Positions 1 through 6,884 of a stretch of DNA of 12,934 nt are shown here, one piece after another. Position numbers and translations under genes: made by a program. The DNA is from Candidatus Njordarchaeota archaeon (lineage in GTDB: Archaea; Asgardarchaeota; Njordarchaeia; Njordarchaeales; Njordarchaeaceae). Position 1 is the first letter of the stretch. Each line of letters starts with the position of its first letter. The stretch lies in assembly GCA_029856055.1 (NCBI GenBank), contig JAHQWF010000080.1, positions 1-12,934 on the forward strand. The letters run 5' to 3'. The notes under the pieces are model-generated. The model saw only the letters and a list, made by a program, of their open reading frames with translations. It ran no database searches and was not told the DNA's origin.

Positions 1-179
1 TGCCTTGGTTTAGGCACTACGCTAATCTTCGCTGGGTTCTTGAGGCGGTGTTTAAGCGCTTCTTCGGCTGGTTTGTCCGAGGCAAGTCTCAGGGATCTAG
101 AGCTAACGAAGTTTTGTTTAAGGTTCTCGCATGGAATATCATGCCACTAGTCTTTGCGTTGGTTCCTAGACTGGCATAG
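1..179 (+). CDS. IS transposase, C-terminal fragment (5' part outside window)
   Basis: An open frame enters from the left edge and ends at TAG 177-179; the first full codon is at position 3. The visible 58 residues include RWVLEAVFKRFFGWFVRGKS followed by an LFKVLAWNIMPL-like hydrophobic helix. This arrangement, an R-W-x-x-E-x-x-F-x-x-F helix carrying the last catalytic Glu and then a hydrophobic C-terminus, is typical of the IS4/IS5-type DDE transposases common in archaea. The Glu is seen; its catalytic role is inferred from the family. The stretch is clearly richer in G and C than the AT-rich DNA after it, which suits a mobile gene of foreign origin. The N-terminal catalytic Asp residues cannot be checked, so whether the element is intact is unknown. 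Confidence 0.68.
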   Translation, partial: PWFRHYANLRWVLEAVFKRFFGWFVRGKSQGSRANEVLFKVLAWNIMPLVFALVPRLA

Positions 180-205
180 AAGACTTAAAAAGAAGAAAAA
201 TCAAA

Positions 206-218
206 TTTTTGACAAACC
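206..218. mobile_element. possible right terminal inverted repeat of the IS element
   Basis: TTTTTGACAAACC lies 27 bp beyond the transposase stop, where an IS right end would be expected. Its complement (GGTTTGTCAAAAA) is the sort of sequence seen at IS left ends. The left end lies outside the window, so neither the inverted repeat nor a target-site duplication can be confirmed. Confidence 0.3.
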
Positions 219-233
219 AGTAAAAATGTGGTT

Positions 234-252
234 CTTTAAATGATTTTTAAAG
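234..252. repeat. short perfect inverted repeat (7-bp arms, 5-bp loop)
   Basis: CTTTAAA at 234-240 and TTTAAAG at 246-252 are exact complements around TGATT. The arms are all A/T except one base pair, so a stable RNA hairpin at high temperature is doubtful. The arms also resemble TATA elements. It lies between the IS fragment and ino1, in a 222-bp stretch with no gene. Confidence 0.3.
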
Positions 253-347
253 TCTGTTGCCTTAACACTAGTAAAATTTTTAAACATATGTTACAAGAAA
301 TATTAATGAGAACTAACCTCTATCTTGTATATTCCAATCTCTTTTCA

Positions 348-360
348 TTTAATAAAAAAC
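348..360 (+). promoter_or_regulatory. TATA-like element of ino1
   Basis: TTTAATAAAAAAC is centred near 354. The usual archaeal spacing puts the start of transcription near 379, giving a leader of about 23 nt that contains the strong ribosome-binding site GAGGTGAT at 389-396, 5 nt before the ATG. The box is a weak match, and alternatives exist nearby in this A/T-rich DNA. Confidence 0.35.
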
Positions 361-401
361 CTTTTATCTAAAATTCTTTTAATTTACTGAGGTGATCATC
401 A

Positions 402-1484
402 ATGACTGGAAAAGTTAGGGTAGCTATTGCAGGTCTTGGTAATTGTGCATCTGCGCTAGTGCAGGGAGTTTATTATTACAGGGATGCACGGGATGACGAT
501 TTTGTTCCTGGTTTAATGCATGTTAGATTTGGTGATTATCACATTAGTGATATTGAGTTTGTAGCCGCATTTGAAGTTGATTCAAGAAAGATAGGATTAG
601 ATATTAGTGAGGCAATATTTGCTGGAAATAATTCAGTGCCGAAGTTCGCTGATGTTCCAAGGCTCGGTGTTAAAGTTTTGCCTGGCCCGATACTAGATGG
701 AGTTGCCCCTCATATGACTGAAGCATTCAATCCGTATGATCCCAACGAAATGGATCCAGTTAATGTTGCTGACGTTTTGAGGGATACAGAAGCTGATGTA
801 CTAATAAACTTCCTACCTGTCGGTAGTTATAATGCGACGAGATACTATGCGAAAGCAGCATTAGAAGCTAAAACAGCATTTCTAAATGCTATTCCAGAGT
901 TCATAGCGAGTGACCCCGAATGGGCCAAAAAGTTCGAGGATAATGGTGTGCCAATAGCAGGAGACGATATTAAATCCCAACTAGGAGCGACAATATTGCA
1001 CAGGACACTAGTTCAATTAATGTTAGACCGAGGAATTAAACCAAAGAAGACATATCAATTAAACATAGGTGGAAATACAGATTTTCTAAACATGACTGTG
1101 GAAGAGAGATTGAAGTTCAAGAGAATAAGTAAAACTGAAGCAGTGACGAGTCTCGTAGGTAGTGAGATCCCAACAAGAATCGGACCAAGTGACTATGTAC
1201 CTTTCTTAGGCGACATAAAAATCGCATACATTTACCTAGAGGGAGAGAAATTCGGTGGGTTCCCTGTTGTAATAGAGGCAAAATTAAAAGTTGTTGATAG
1301 TCCTAACAGTGCTGGAGTAGTAATAGATGTTGTAAGGGCGCTAAAAATAGCGTTAGATAGAGGTATAGCTGGGCCATTAATAAGTGCATCAGCGTACGCA
1401 TTCAAGCATCCACCAAGGCAAGTACCGGATTACATAGCTAAACAGTGGGTTGAGGAATTCATACGTGGAGAACGTGAGAGATAA
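402..1484 (+). CDS. ino1: myo-inositol-1-phosphate synthase
   Basis: Converts glucose 6-phosphate to L-myo-inositol 1-phosphate using bound NAD+ in the cytosol. In archaea the product feeds archaetidylinositol lipids and, in many hyperthermophiles, the solute di-myo-inositol phosphate. The 360 aa fit the short prokaryotic/archaeal form. The sequence shows the N-terminal Rossmann NAD motif GLGNCAS (11-17), NFLPVGS (136-142), the GDDIKSQLGATILHR block (187-201), NIGGNTDFLNM (221-231), KRISK (240-244) with likely catalytic lysines, and SDYVPFLGDIK (263-273). The ATG has a near-perfect ribosome-binding site at 389-396. It appears to be a single-gene unit: the next gene starts 88 bp on and has its own TATA-like box, and a T-rich stretch follows the stop. 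Identity is firm; the downstream use of inositol phosphate is known for the family, not shown here. Confidence 0.95.
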   Translation: MTGKVRVAIAGLGNCASALVQGVYYYRDARDDDFVPGLMHVRFGDYHISDIEFVAAFEVDSRKIGLDISEAIFAGNNSVPKFADVPRLGVKVLPGPILDGVAPHMTEAFNPYDPNEMDPVNVADVLRDTEADVLINFLPVGSYNATRYYAKAALEAKTAFLNAIPEFIASDPEWAKKFEDNGVPIAGDDIKSQLGATILHRTLVQLMLDRGIKPKKTYQLNIGGNTDFLNMTVEERLKFKRISKTEAVTSLVGSEIPTRIGPSDYVPFLGDIKIAYIYLEGEKFGGFPVVIEAKLKVVDSPNSAGVVIDVVRALKIALDRGIAGPLISASAYAFKHPPRQVPDYIAKQWVEEFIRGERER

Positions 1485-1530
1485 TTTTTATTCTTCTTGA
1501 GATGTATTCAAAATTATTTTTAATAAATTT
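1484..1530 (+). promoter_or_regulatory. T-rich 3' end of ino1 and TATA-like box for the E1-like gene
   Basis: T-runs (1486-1498) directly after the ino1 stop could act as an archaeal oligo-T terminator. TTTTTAATAAATTTT at about 1517-1530 is a plausible TATA box for the gene starting at 1573, placing transcription start near 1549 with GGGGGAG (1559-1565) in the short leader. Confidence 0.35.
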
Positions 1531-1572
1531 TAGAAATCTACTAATTATCTTTTTTGTTGGGGGAGTTTATAA

Positions 1573-2319
1573 TTGGGAAAATCTATTAAACTTACTTCTG
1601 AAGAAATAAGAAGATATAGTCGGCAATTAGGGATTATAGGTGAGGAAAATCAAATAAAGTTAAAGAAATCAAGAGTAGCCATAATTGGTGTTGGCGGTTT
1701 AGGTTCACCAGTAGCTTATTACTTAGTTGCGGCAGGAATTGGTTACATAAAGCTTATTGACTTCGATAAAGTTAGTTTATCGAACCTTAACAGACAAATA
1801 CTTCATTGGACAAGTGATATTGGGCGAGATAAAGTTATTTCAGCTAAAGAAAAATTAAATAAATTAAATCCAAACGTTCAAATCATACCTGTTAAACAGG
1901 TTTTATCTAAGGATAATGCTAAATTACTTCTAGGAGACGTAGACTTGTGCATAGATGCTTTAGATAACTGGGAAAGCAAATTATTGCTTAATAATATCTG
2001 TGTTGAATTAAGAAAACCATTAATACATGCTGGAGTAAGAGAATTTTATGGTCAAATGCTAGTAATCATACCTGGAAAAACCCCGTGCTTAAGATGCATA
2101 ATATCGGAAGAAGTGAGATTAGAACGAGATAAGATCCCAGTGATTGGTGTTACGCCAGGTATCCTGGGTCTTCTCCAGGCGTTAGAAGCGATAAAATTGC
2201 TAACTAATGTTGGTGAACCTGTATTAAATAAATTGGTCCTTTTTGATGGTTACTCACTGGAGTTTTCTAAAGTCGGTGTCGAGAGAAACCCTAACTGTCC
2301 TATATGTTCTTCCTTATAA
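1573..2319 (+). CDS. ThiF/MoeB/HesA-family E1-like adenylyltransferase
   Basis: Members of this family use ATP to adenylate the C-terminal glycine of small ubiquitin-like sulfur carriers (MoaD, ThiS, archaeal SAMPs). That activation serves molybdopterin, thiamine or tRNA thiolation, or protein tagging. Seen in the 248 aa: N-terminal ERYSRQ-like helix (RRYSRQLGI, 13-21), nucleotide loop GVGGLGS (39-45), DFDKVSLSNLNRQ (63-75) with the Asp and the Asn/Arg that contact ATP, D128/D131 in the second acidic motif, and two CxxC pairs (C172/C175, C242/C245) forming the family zinc site. The start is TTG, preceded by GGGAG at 1561-1565. The crossover loop before GVTPGILGLLQALEAIK lacks the cysteine found in E. 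coli MoeB/ThiF-type proteins. No carrier protein gene is visible nearby, so the partner is unknown. It ends exactly where the convergent small gene ends. Confidence 0.88.
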   Translation: MGKSIKLTSEEIRRYSRQLGIIGEENQIKLKKSRVAIIGVGGLGSPVAYYLVAAGIGYIKLIDFDKVSLSNLNRQILHWTSDIGRDKVISAKEKLNKLNPNVQIIPVKQVLSKDNAKLLLGDVDLCIDALDNWESKLLLNNICVELRKPLIHAGVREFYGQMLVIIPGKTPCLRCIISEEVRLERDKIPVIGVTPGILGLLQALEAIKLLTNVGEPVLNKLVLFDGYSLEFSKVGVERNPNCPICSSL

Positions 2320-2682
2320 TTATTCAAGGATTTTGGCATTGATCGTGTAATCACTTTGTTTCTGAAAGCCATATGTGAATATGTGATCTATTATTTCTGG
2401 GGCTTCATTGAGGGTTGTCTGAATTTGCAAACCAAATATAGCTTCTTCTCCCGTGACATCAGATATTATCTCTTTCATTCGACGAATTTCGTCATCAGAT
2501 AAAGTGGTTTCAGGTATATCAATAATCACTTTATCTTGTTCTCTTGATATAGTGCACTGAACATATTTTTCTCCGCTTTCCTCACTAAGAATTAAGTAAG
2601 CCAATGCACTACCTTCCTTAACCTTTTTTAAAAGATCCTTAAGTCCTTTCTTTATAAGGTCTATCCTGCCTCTTGGATCCAT
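2320..2682 (-). CDS. conserved-looking hypothetical protein, about 120 aa
   Basis: I do not recognise this family. It is a soluble, charged, mixed alpha/beta protein with no signal or membrane segment. An N-terminal amphipathic helix (MDPRGRIDLIKKGLKDLLKK) is followed by alternating strands and a helix around DDEIRRMKEIISD. The frame is open back to a TTG at 2700, giving 126 aa, but ATGs at 2688 and 2682 are better candidates. TATATAAA on this strand (2714 to 2707) lies about 28 bp before the ATG at 2682, which predicts a leaderless message starting at or near that codon, and there is no Shine-Dalgarno before the TTG. The stop (2320-2322) touches the stop of the E1-like gene with no gap, and divergently the M42 peptidase begins 150 bp away. 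Neighbours give no clear clue to its job. Confidence 0.7.
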   Translation of the reverse strand: MDPRGRIDLIKKGLKDLLKKVKEGSALAYLILSEESGEKYVQCTISREQDKVIIDIPETTLSDDEIRRMKEIISDVTGEEAIFGLQIQTTLNEAPEIIDHIFTYGFQKQSDYTINAKILE

Positions 2683-2706
2683 GATCATTACCCTATTCAA
2701 GATTAA

Positions 2707-2714
2707 TTTATATA
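2707..2714 (-). promoter_or_regulatory. TATA box of the minus-strand hypothetical gene
   Basis: On the minus strand the sequence reads CTGTATATAAATTAATC, a strong archaeal TATA element. Counting about 26-28 bp downstream lands on 2682-2685, at an in-frame ATG, implying leaderless transcription and a start downstream of the TTG at 2700. Confidence 0.55.
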
Positions 2715-2766
2715 CAGATAATGAATGAGGCTAGCGCAAAGATAACTGTAATTAAATAATCATTAT

Positions 2767-2780
2767 TTTTATTTAAAATT
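2767..2780 (+). promoter_or_regulatory. TATA-like element of the M42 peptidase/cinA unit
   Basis: TTTTATTTAAAATT, centred near 2774, would start transcription around 2800. That gives a leader of about 34 nt holding AGGTG (2822-2826), 7 nt before the ATG at 2834. Confidence 0.4.
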
Positions 2781-2833
2781 CATTCTAATATCAGGAAATT
2801 TTCATGATTTTTGGAAAATAAAGGTGTATTATT

Positions 2834-3886
2834 ATGTCTACTGAATTGGAAACCTTGAGATTATTATCAAATGCGTTTGGGCCATCTGGTTATGAGGATG
2901 AAGTAAGAGAGATTGTTAAGAATTATTTCTCAGAGCTTGTAGATGAAGTTAAAATAGATGTGTTGGGCAATGTTATAGGCGTAAAGAAAGGTGATGATAA
3001 TTTCCCCACTGTTCTGCTTGATGCTCACATGGATGAAGTGGGGTTCATGATAACTCACATAGATAAAAGTGGTTTCCTTAGATTCAATCCTCTAGGCGGT
3101 TTTGATCAAAGAGTGTTGTATGCTCAGAAAGTTACTCTTAAGGGCGATAAAGGAATAGTTAAGGGATTTATAGGTGCTAAAGCACCCCACTTATTAAAAC
3201 CTGAGGAGAGGAATAAGGCGCCTGATATAGATAGCTTATTCATTGATATAGGGGCTGCTTCTAAAGATGAAGTTATTGAGATGGGCATTAAAATAGGTAG
3301 TGTGGGAACATTCGACACAACATTCACTATGCTAGGAAAGAATAGGGTAATGGGTAAGGCATTTGATGACAGAGTGGGATTAGCGGTCATGATATCGGTT
3401 CTACGGCGCTTAAAGGAATCAAACTACAATATAGTCGCAATCGCCTCAGTGCAAGAGGAAGTTGGGTTAAGGGGAGCGAGAACTGCGGCATGGCAGGTAA
3501 ACGCGGATTTCGCATTAGCGTTAGAAGGAACAGCTGCGGCCGATACTCCTGGCACACCAGAACACAAGTATTCAACAGAGCTAGGTAAAGGGCCTGCTAT
3601 TACATTGGCTGATAGGAGCATTATTTCTCATCCGGTGGTTATCAAGAGCTTGATTCATGTGGCTGAGAGTAAGAATATTCCCTATCAATTTAAGAGAGTC
3701 TTTGTTGGTGGTACGGATGCAGGCGTAATTCATTTAACTAGAGAAGGGATACCTAGTGCAGTACTAAGCATACCAAGTAGATATATTCATAGTCCAGCAG
3801 CAATAATTGATATCAATGATTTCAAGAGAGCAATTGAACTCGTCACAGGATTCATTGAATATGTAAGCGAGAAATTTAAGAAATAG
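2834..3886 (+). CDS. M42-family metallo-aminopeptidase (TET/glutamyl aminopeptidase type)
   Basis: A cytosolic di-metal aminopeptidase. Family members form large tetrahedral dodecamers (TET particles) that trim peptides released by the proteasome. The 350 aa match the usual length. Metal and catalytic residues are all placed as in Pyrococcus TET enzymes: H65 and D67 in LLDAHMDEVG, D179 in AFDDRVG, E208/E209 in ASVQEEVG, E231 in ALEGTAAADTPG, and H319 in SRYIHSP. Spacings (114 residues between first His and bridging Asp, 110 between second Glu and last His) agree with that family. E231 sits where some TET enzymes have Asp. The specificity (Glu/Asp, Lys or Leu) cannot be read from sequence. AGGTG precedes the ATG by 7 nt. 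The cinA-like gene follows after 10 bp, with its ribosome-binding site overlapping this stop codon, so the two are probably co-translated. Confidence 0.93.
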   Translation: MSTELETLRLLSNAFGPSGYEDEVREIVKNYFSELVDEVKIDVLGNVIGVKKGDDNFPTVLLDAHMDEVGFMITHIDKSGFLRFNPLGGFDQRVLYAQKVTLKGDKGIVKGFIGAKAPHLLKPEERNKAPDIDSLFIDIGAASKDEVIEMGIKIGSVGTFDTTFTMLGKNRVMGKAFDDRVGLAVMISVLRRLKESNYNIVAIASVQEEVGLRGARTAAWQVNADFALALEGTAAADTPGTPEHKYSTELGKGPAITLADRSIISHPVVIKSLIHVAESKNIPYQFKRVFVGGTDAGVIHLTREGIPSAVLSIPSRYIHSPAAIIDINDFKRAIELVTGFIEYVSEKFKK

Positions 3887-3896
3887 GTGCTTACTT

Positions 3897-4706
3897 TTGA
3901 GAGCTGTTGTCATCGCTATAGGTGATGAATTATTAACTGGAAGAACATTAGATTATAATTCCCACTGGATAGCTAAACGGTTAACAAGCCTTGGAATAGA
4001 GGTTTCAAGAATCGTTGTTGTTCCCGATAGGGAGATAGATATTATGGGGGAAATAAAGAGATGCATGAATACGAATACAGATATCATCATTACCACTGGT
4101 GGATTGGGTCCAACGCCCGGTGACATAACATTAGATGCTCTGGCCAAAGCTCTAAGAATTGATCTCGAATTAAATGAGAATGCATTAAAAATGGTTAAGG
4201 AGCGATACGAACAATTATTTATGATGGGATATATAAGGTCAAAGGAAATTACACCAGACAGAGAAAAAATGGCTAGGATACCCAGGGGAGCAATACCATT
4301 CTATAATCCTATAGGAGTTGCGCCAGGCATATTACTGCCATTTCGTAAAGAATCAGGCGAAACAATTTATATCTTATCGTTACCAGGAGTTCCTTCTGAA
4401 ATGATGTATCTCTTAGAACAAATGATGCAATTCATATCCATGAGACTTAAAGGTGAATTAATTAGGACTCGTGAAATAACGTTAGAGATAAGAGATGAAT
4501 CATTTGTTGCTGGAATCTTATCAGAAATCAATAAGAAATATCCTGGGGTTTACGTGAAAACTTACCCAGTTGGCTTTGGAGAGAAAGTATTGATGCGAGT
4601 AATAGTTATGGCTAGAGGGAGGGATCCAGGCAAGTTAGATCGATTGATCACAGAGGCCATAGAGTATCTTAAAAAGAGGATTTATGAGGTTAAAGATAAC
4701 TTATAG
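3897..4706 (+). CDS. cinA: CinA-like protein, N-terminal (MoCF-type) domain only
   Basis: Archaeal CinA-like protein related to the molybdopterin-binding MogA/MoaB/MoeA fold (COG1058). In bacterial CinA this domain hydrolyses ADP-ribose-type nucleotides and is fused to an NMN deamidase (PncC) domain. Here the 269 aa contain no PncC domain, which is usual for archaeal members. Seen: AIGDELLTGRTLDYN (7-21), TTGGLGPTPGD (66-76; nucleotide/phosphate loop), GVAPG (140-144) and LPGVPSEM (162-169). The start is TTG. AGGTG at 3885-3889 overlaps the upstream TAG and lies 7 nt before it, and the product begins MRAVVIAIGDE as relatives do. No pncC or molybdenum-cofactor gene is adjacent, so a role in NAD-metabolite clearance is an inference. 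The last 25 bp overlap the convergent methyltransferase gene. Confidence 0.88.
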   Translation: MRAVVIAIGDELLTGRTLDYNSHWIAKRLTSLGIEVSRIVVVPDREIDIMGEIKRCMNTNTDIIITTGGLGPTPGDITLDALAKALRIDLELNENALKMVKERYEQLFMMGYIRSKEITPDREKMARIPRGAIPFYNPIGVAPGILLPFRKESGETIYILSLPGVPSEMMYLLEQMMQFISMRLKGELIRTREITLEIRDESFVAGILSEINKKYPGVYVKTYPVGFGEKVLMRVIVMARGRDPGKLDRLITEAIEYLKKRIYEVKDNL

Positions 4707-5362
4707 AGATATAATTTCTCTAGGGGCATGCCTTTTCTCTCATATATTTTCTCAATACTATAACCAAGTTTTTTTGCTGCACCTAGGATTAGTTCTGTTT
4801 GGATTAAGCTAGATAATGTAATTAAAACAAAACCATTTTCTCTTAATCTTTTTTTAGATTGAACAAAGAATCTAATTATCGTATCATAGTTCTCACCAGA
4901 AGCATACATCGCCGAGGAATCGTTTTTAATCCTAACTGGAAAGAAAGGCGGATTAAAAATAATTATATCAAATTCTTCTCCTGGCACATAACAATCGAAT
5001 AAATCGCACTCTCTAATATCTAAGTTAACTTTATTTAAGCGGGAATTTAATTTAGCTGTTCTGGCGGCTAAAAAGCTAATGTCAGATGCTATGACTTTAG
5101 CACCTTTTTTAGCACAATAAATTGCTATCGCTCCACTACCAGTACCCATATCACAAATCACTTTTCCATGTAATTTATTATCATTTTCAAAAGCGTCAAT
5201 ATAATCCAGTATCAAGTCTGTTGTAAGTGTTCTTATTGGAGAAAAAACATTTTTGGGCAAGTAGAGTTTCATTCCACGATAATATCTAACTGCGTTGCCT
5301 AAGAGAGTATTATATATTTTTATTAATAGAATAATTATTTGCCAATAAAATTTCTTAAACAA
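4682..5362 (-). CDS. class I SAM-dependent methyltransferase, HemK/PrmC-RsmC-like (NPPF motif)
   Basis: A Rossmann-fold methyltransferase. Seen in the 226 aa: SAM loop DMGTGSGAIAI (71-81), acidic D94 at the end of the next strand (VIASDIS), and FNPPFFP (136-142), the (N/D)PP(Y/F) motif of enzymes that methylate an amide or exocyclic amine nitrogen. HemK/PrmC modifies the glutamine of release factors; RsmC/RlmG modify rRNA guanine. The sequence does not settle which. The N-terminus has a hydrophobic stretch (QIIILLIKIYNTLLG, 8-22) before YLPKNVFSPIRTLTTD, which replaces the usual substrate-recognition helices. The start is TTG, chosen because the segment before M31 looks like real protein; a weak AGGG lies just upstream. 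It follows the 143-aa gene after 14 bp, probably in one transcript. Its 3' end overlaps cinA tail to tail by 25 bp. Confidence 0.83.
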   Translation of the reverse strand: MFKKFYWQIIILLIKIYNTLLGNAVRYYRGMKLYLPKNVFSPIRTLTTDLILDYIDAFENDNKLHGKVICDMGTGSGAIAIYCAKKGAKVIASDISFLAARTAKLNSRLNKVNLDIRECDLFDCYVPGEEFDIIIFNPPFFPVRIKNDSSAMYASGENYDTIIRFFVQSKKRLRENGFVLITLSSLIQTELILGAAKKLGYSIEKIYERKGMPLEKLYLYKLSLTS

Positions 5363-5376
5363 CTTCGATTACCCTG

Positions 5377-5808
5377 TTAATCATCTTCCCTCACAATGAA
5401 ACTTCTTTTCTTTCCATGTAACATATCAAAGAGGCTCTCTGTTTTCTCTTCTTTTTCTTTTTCAATTTGTTCCGATTCTTCATTACTCTTTATTTCTACT
5501 CTCTTATCAGCTTTCTCCCTTTTTACTACTTTAAATTTCTCTTCTTGTTTCCCGCCTTTTATAACAATTTTAGCCCCCGGATACTTCTGTTCAAGCATTT
5601 TCCTAAATTCACTAGCATCCATGTTATCGCTTAATTCAGCGTAGACAACCGGGCCCTCATCAGTATAAGTTACTTGAATAGAATAACCACTTGATAATCC
5701 CTCGCCCAGATCTCCAAATCCCTCACTAAATATCTCCTCTATCTCATCGAAAAGAGAGAATCCAAATATATCATCAAAGAAACTTCTTTTCTTCTTCTTT
5801 TTATTCAT
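5377..5808 (-). CDS. conserved archaeal hypothetical protein, 143 aa, acidic/charged
   Basis: Function unknown. The N-terminus is basic (MNKKKKKR), followed by an aromatic-acidic segment (SFFDDIFGFSLFDEIEEIF). Next comes a compact alpha/beta core from about residue 42 to 88 (YSIQVTYTDEGPVVYAEL, then a helix, then KYPGAKIVIKGG). After this is a highly charged Lys/Glu-rich tail and a C-terminal patch LFDMLHGKKRSFIVRE. I recall small archaeal proteins with a similar YSIxVxY...YPGAKI core, but know no assigned role. The ATG is well supported by GGGTGAT (5820 to 5814 on this strand), 5 nt upstream. It is the first gene of a minus-strand pair with the methyltransferase, 14 bp apart. A functional link, for example as a ribosome- or translation-associated partner, is only a guess. 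The basic start and charged tail suggest nucleic-acid or ribosome contact. Confidence 0.8.
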   Translation of the reverse strand: MNKKKKKRSFFDDIFGFSLFDEIEEIFSEGFGDLGEGLSSGYSIQVTYTDEGPVVYAELSDNMDASEFRKMLEQKYPGAKIVIKGGKQEEKFKVVKREKADKRVEIKSNEESEQIEKEKEEKTESLFDMLHGKKRSFIVREDD

Positions 5809-5848
5809 GTCTAATCACCCGCCAACATCTAGTTTCCTTAATATCTTC

Positions 5849-5860
5849 TTTTAATAAAAC
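5849..5860 (-). promoter_or_regulatory. TATA-like element of the minus-strand 143-aa/methyltransferase unit
   Basis: GTTTTATTAAAA on the minus strand is centred near 5855. It would start transcription around 5829, leaving a leader of about 20 nt that includes the GGGTGAT ribosome-binding site. Confidence 0.4.
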
Positions 5861-5935
5861 TACAATCATATTATATCTCTATTTTAATTGAAAATTTTTA
5901 TTTTTATTACGTTCTATTATTGCTAAAGAAATTTG

Positions 5936-5946
5936 CTTTTAAAAGG
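5936..5946 (+). promoter_or_regulatory. TATA-like element of the dihydroorotate dehydrogenase gene (leaderless)
   Basis: CTTTTAAAAGG is centred 26 bp before the A of the ATG at 5967, so transcription probably begins at the start codon itself. An AAAGGG at 5955-5960 lies between them and may be coincidental. Confidence 0.45.
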
Positions 5947-5966
5947 CCGTTGTAAAAGGGTTCTAA

Positions 5967-6872
5967 ATGGTTGATTTATCCGTAAATATAGGAAGTTTAA
6001 AGCTAAGAAACCCCACTATTCTAGCATCTGGCATCCTAGGTGTCACATCTTCGCAGCTACTTAGAGTTTATAACGCTGGAGCTGGCGGTGTAGTAACGAA
6101 GTCTTTTACGAAAAATCCATTAAAGGGGTATGATACACCAATAATTGTGGGGTTCAAGTGTGGTTATTTAAATGCTGTTGGTTTAGCTAACCCAGGAATA
6201 GAATCTTTAGAGGAAATTATTAAGCCATTAATAAAGAGGGGTATTCCCACAATAGTTAGTTTAGCTGGATCTGATGAATCTGAATTCAAATATTTAGCTA
6301 AGAAGGCATATGATACTGGAGCAACAGCAATAGAATTAAATCTTTCATGCCCACATGTAAAGAAAAAAGGACTTGAAATTGGGTCTGATCCAGAACTAGT
6401 TAGATCTATATTAAGAGCCTTAAGAAATGAGATTGATATTCCAATCTTTGTTAAGTTAGGAATATCAGACAACATGCTGAAAGTTTCAGAAATTGCTGAG
6501 CAGGAAGAAGCTGATGCGATCGTACTAATAAATACGGTTAGAGGAATGGTAATTGATGTATGGACTAGAAAACCAATTTTATCCAATAAGATCGGTGGCG
6601 TGTCTGGATGCGCAATTCATCCAATAGCTGTTAGAGCGGTATACGAGGTATATAAGACTGTAAATATTCCAATAATCGGTGTTGGAGGTGTGGAGGATTG
6701 GAAATCAGCTGTAGAGCTGATATTAGCTGGAGCAACTGCAGTGCAAGTAGGGTCAGCCATAGCTTATAAGGGTCTTGAAATATTTAAAGAAATCAGCAAT
6801 GGAATAGAAAACTATCTTAAGCAAAATGGTTTTAGAAGTGTTAGTGAAATAATAGGTTTAGCACATAAATAA
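5967..6872 (+). CDS. pyrD: dihydroorotate dehydrogenase, class 1B type
   Basis: Oxidises dihydroorotate to orotate in pyrimidine synthesis, using FMN in a TIM barrel in the cytosol. The 301 aa match the class 1 catalytic subunit. Seen: FMN/substrate-contacting K45 in VVTKSFT, LNAVGLANPG (68-77), the active-site loop NLSCPHVK (125-132) with the Cys base typical of class 1, K163 in FVKLG, INT (188-190), and the phosphate-binding GVGGVED (238-244) and GATAVQVGSA (255-264). Class 1B enzymes normally pair with an FAD/2Fe-2S subunit, PyrK, for NAD+ as acceptor. No pyrK is adjacent, so it must be elsewhere or the acceptor differs. The mature start MVDLSVNIGSLKLRNP aligns with the family start. It has its own TATA box and is divergent from the 143-aa gene. 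Confidence 0.92.
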   Translation: MVDLSVNIGSLKLRNPTILASGILGVTSSQLLRVYNAGAGGVVTKSFTKNPLKGYDTPIIVGFKCGYLNAVGLANPGIESLEEIIKPLIKRGIPTIVSLAGSDESEFKYLAKKAYDTGATAIELNLSCPHVKKKGLEIGSDPELVRSILRALRNEIDIPIFVKLGISDNMLKVSEIAEQEEADAIVLINTVRGMVIDVWTRKPILSNKIGGVSGCAIHPIAVRAVYEVYKTVNIPIIGVGGVEDWKSAVELILAGATAVQVGSAIAYKGLEIFKEISNGIENYLKQNGFRSVSEIIGLAHK

Positions 6873-6884
6873 TTAAGCTGCATA

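Noticed and set aside
3124..3621. Open frames on the minus strand inside the M42 peptidase gene
   Set aside because: They are shadows of a well-supported gene, lack ribosome-binding sites, and have low-complexity, non-protein-like composition.
5396..5644. Plus-strand open frame opposite the 143-aa gene (Ser/Phe-rich)
   Set aside because: Its composition is the mirror of the Lys/Glu-rich tail on the other strand, and it lacks a convincing ribosome-binding site.
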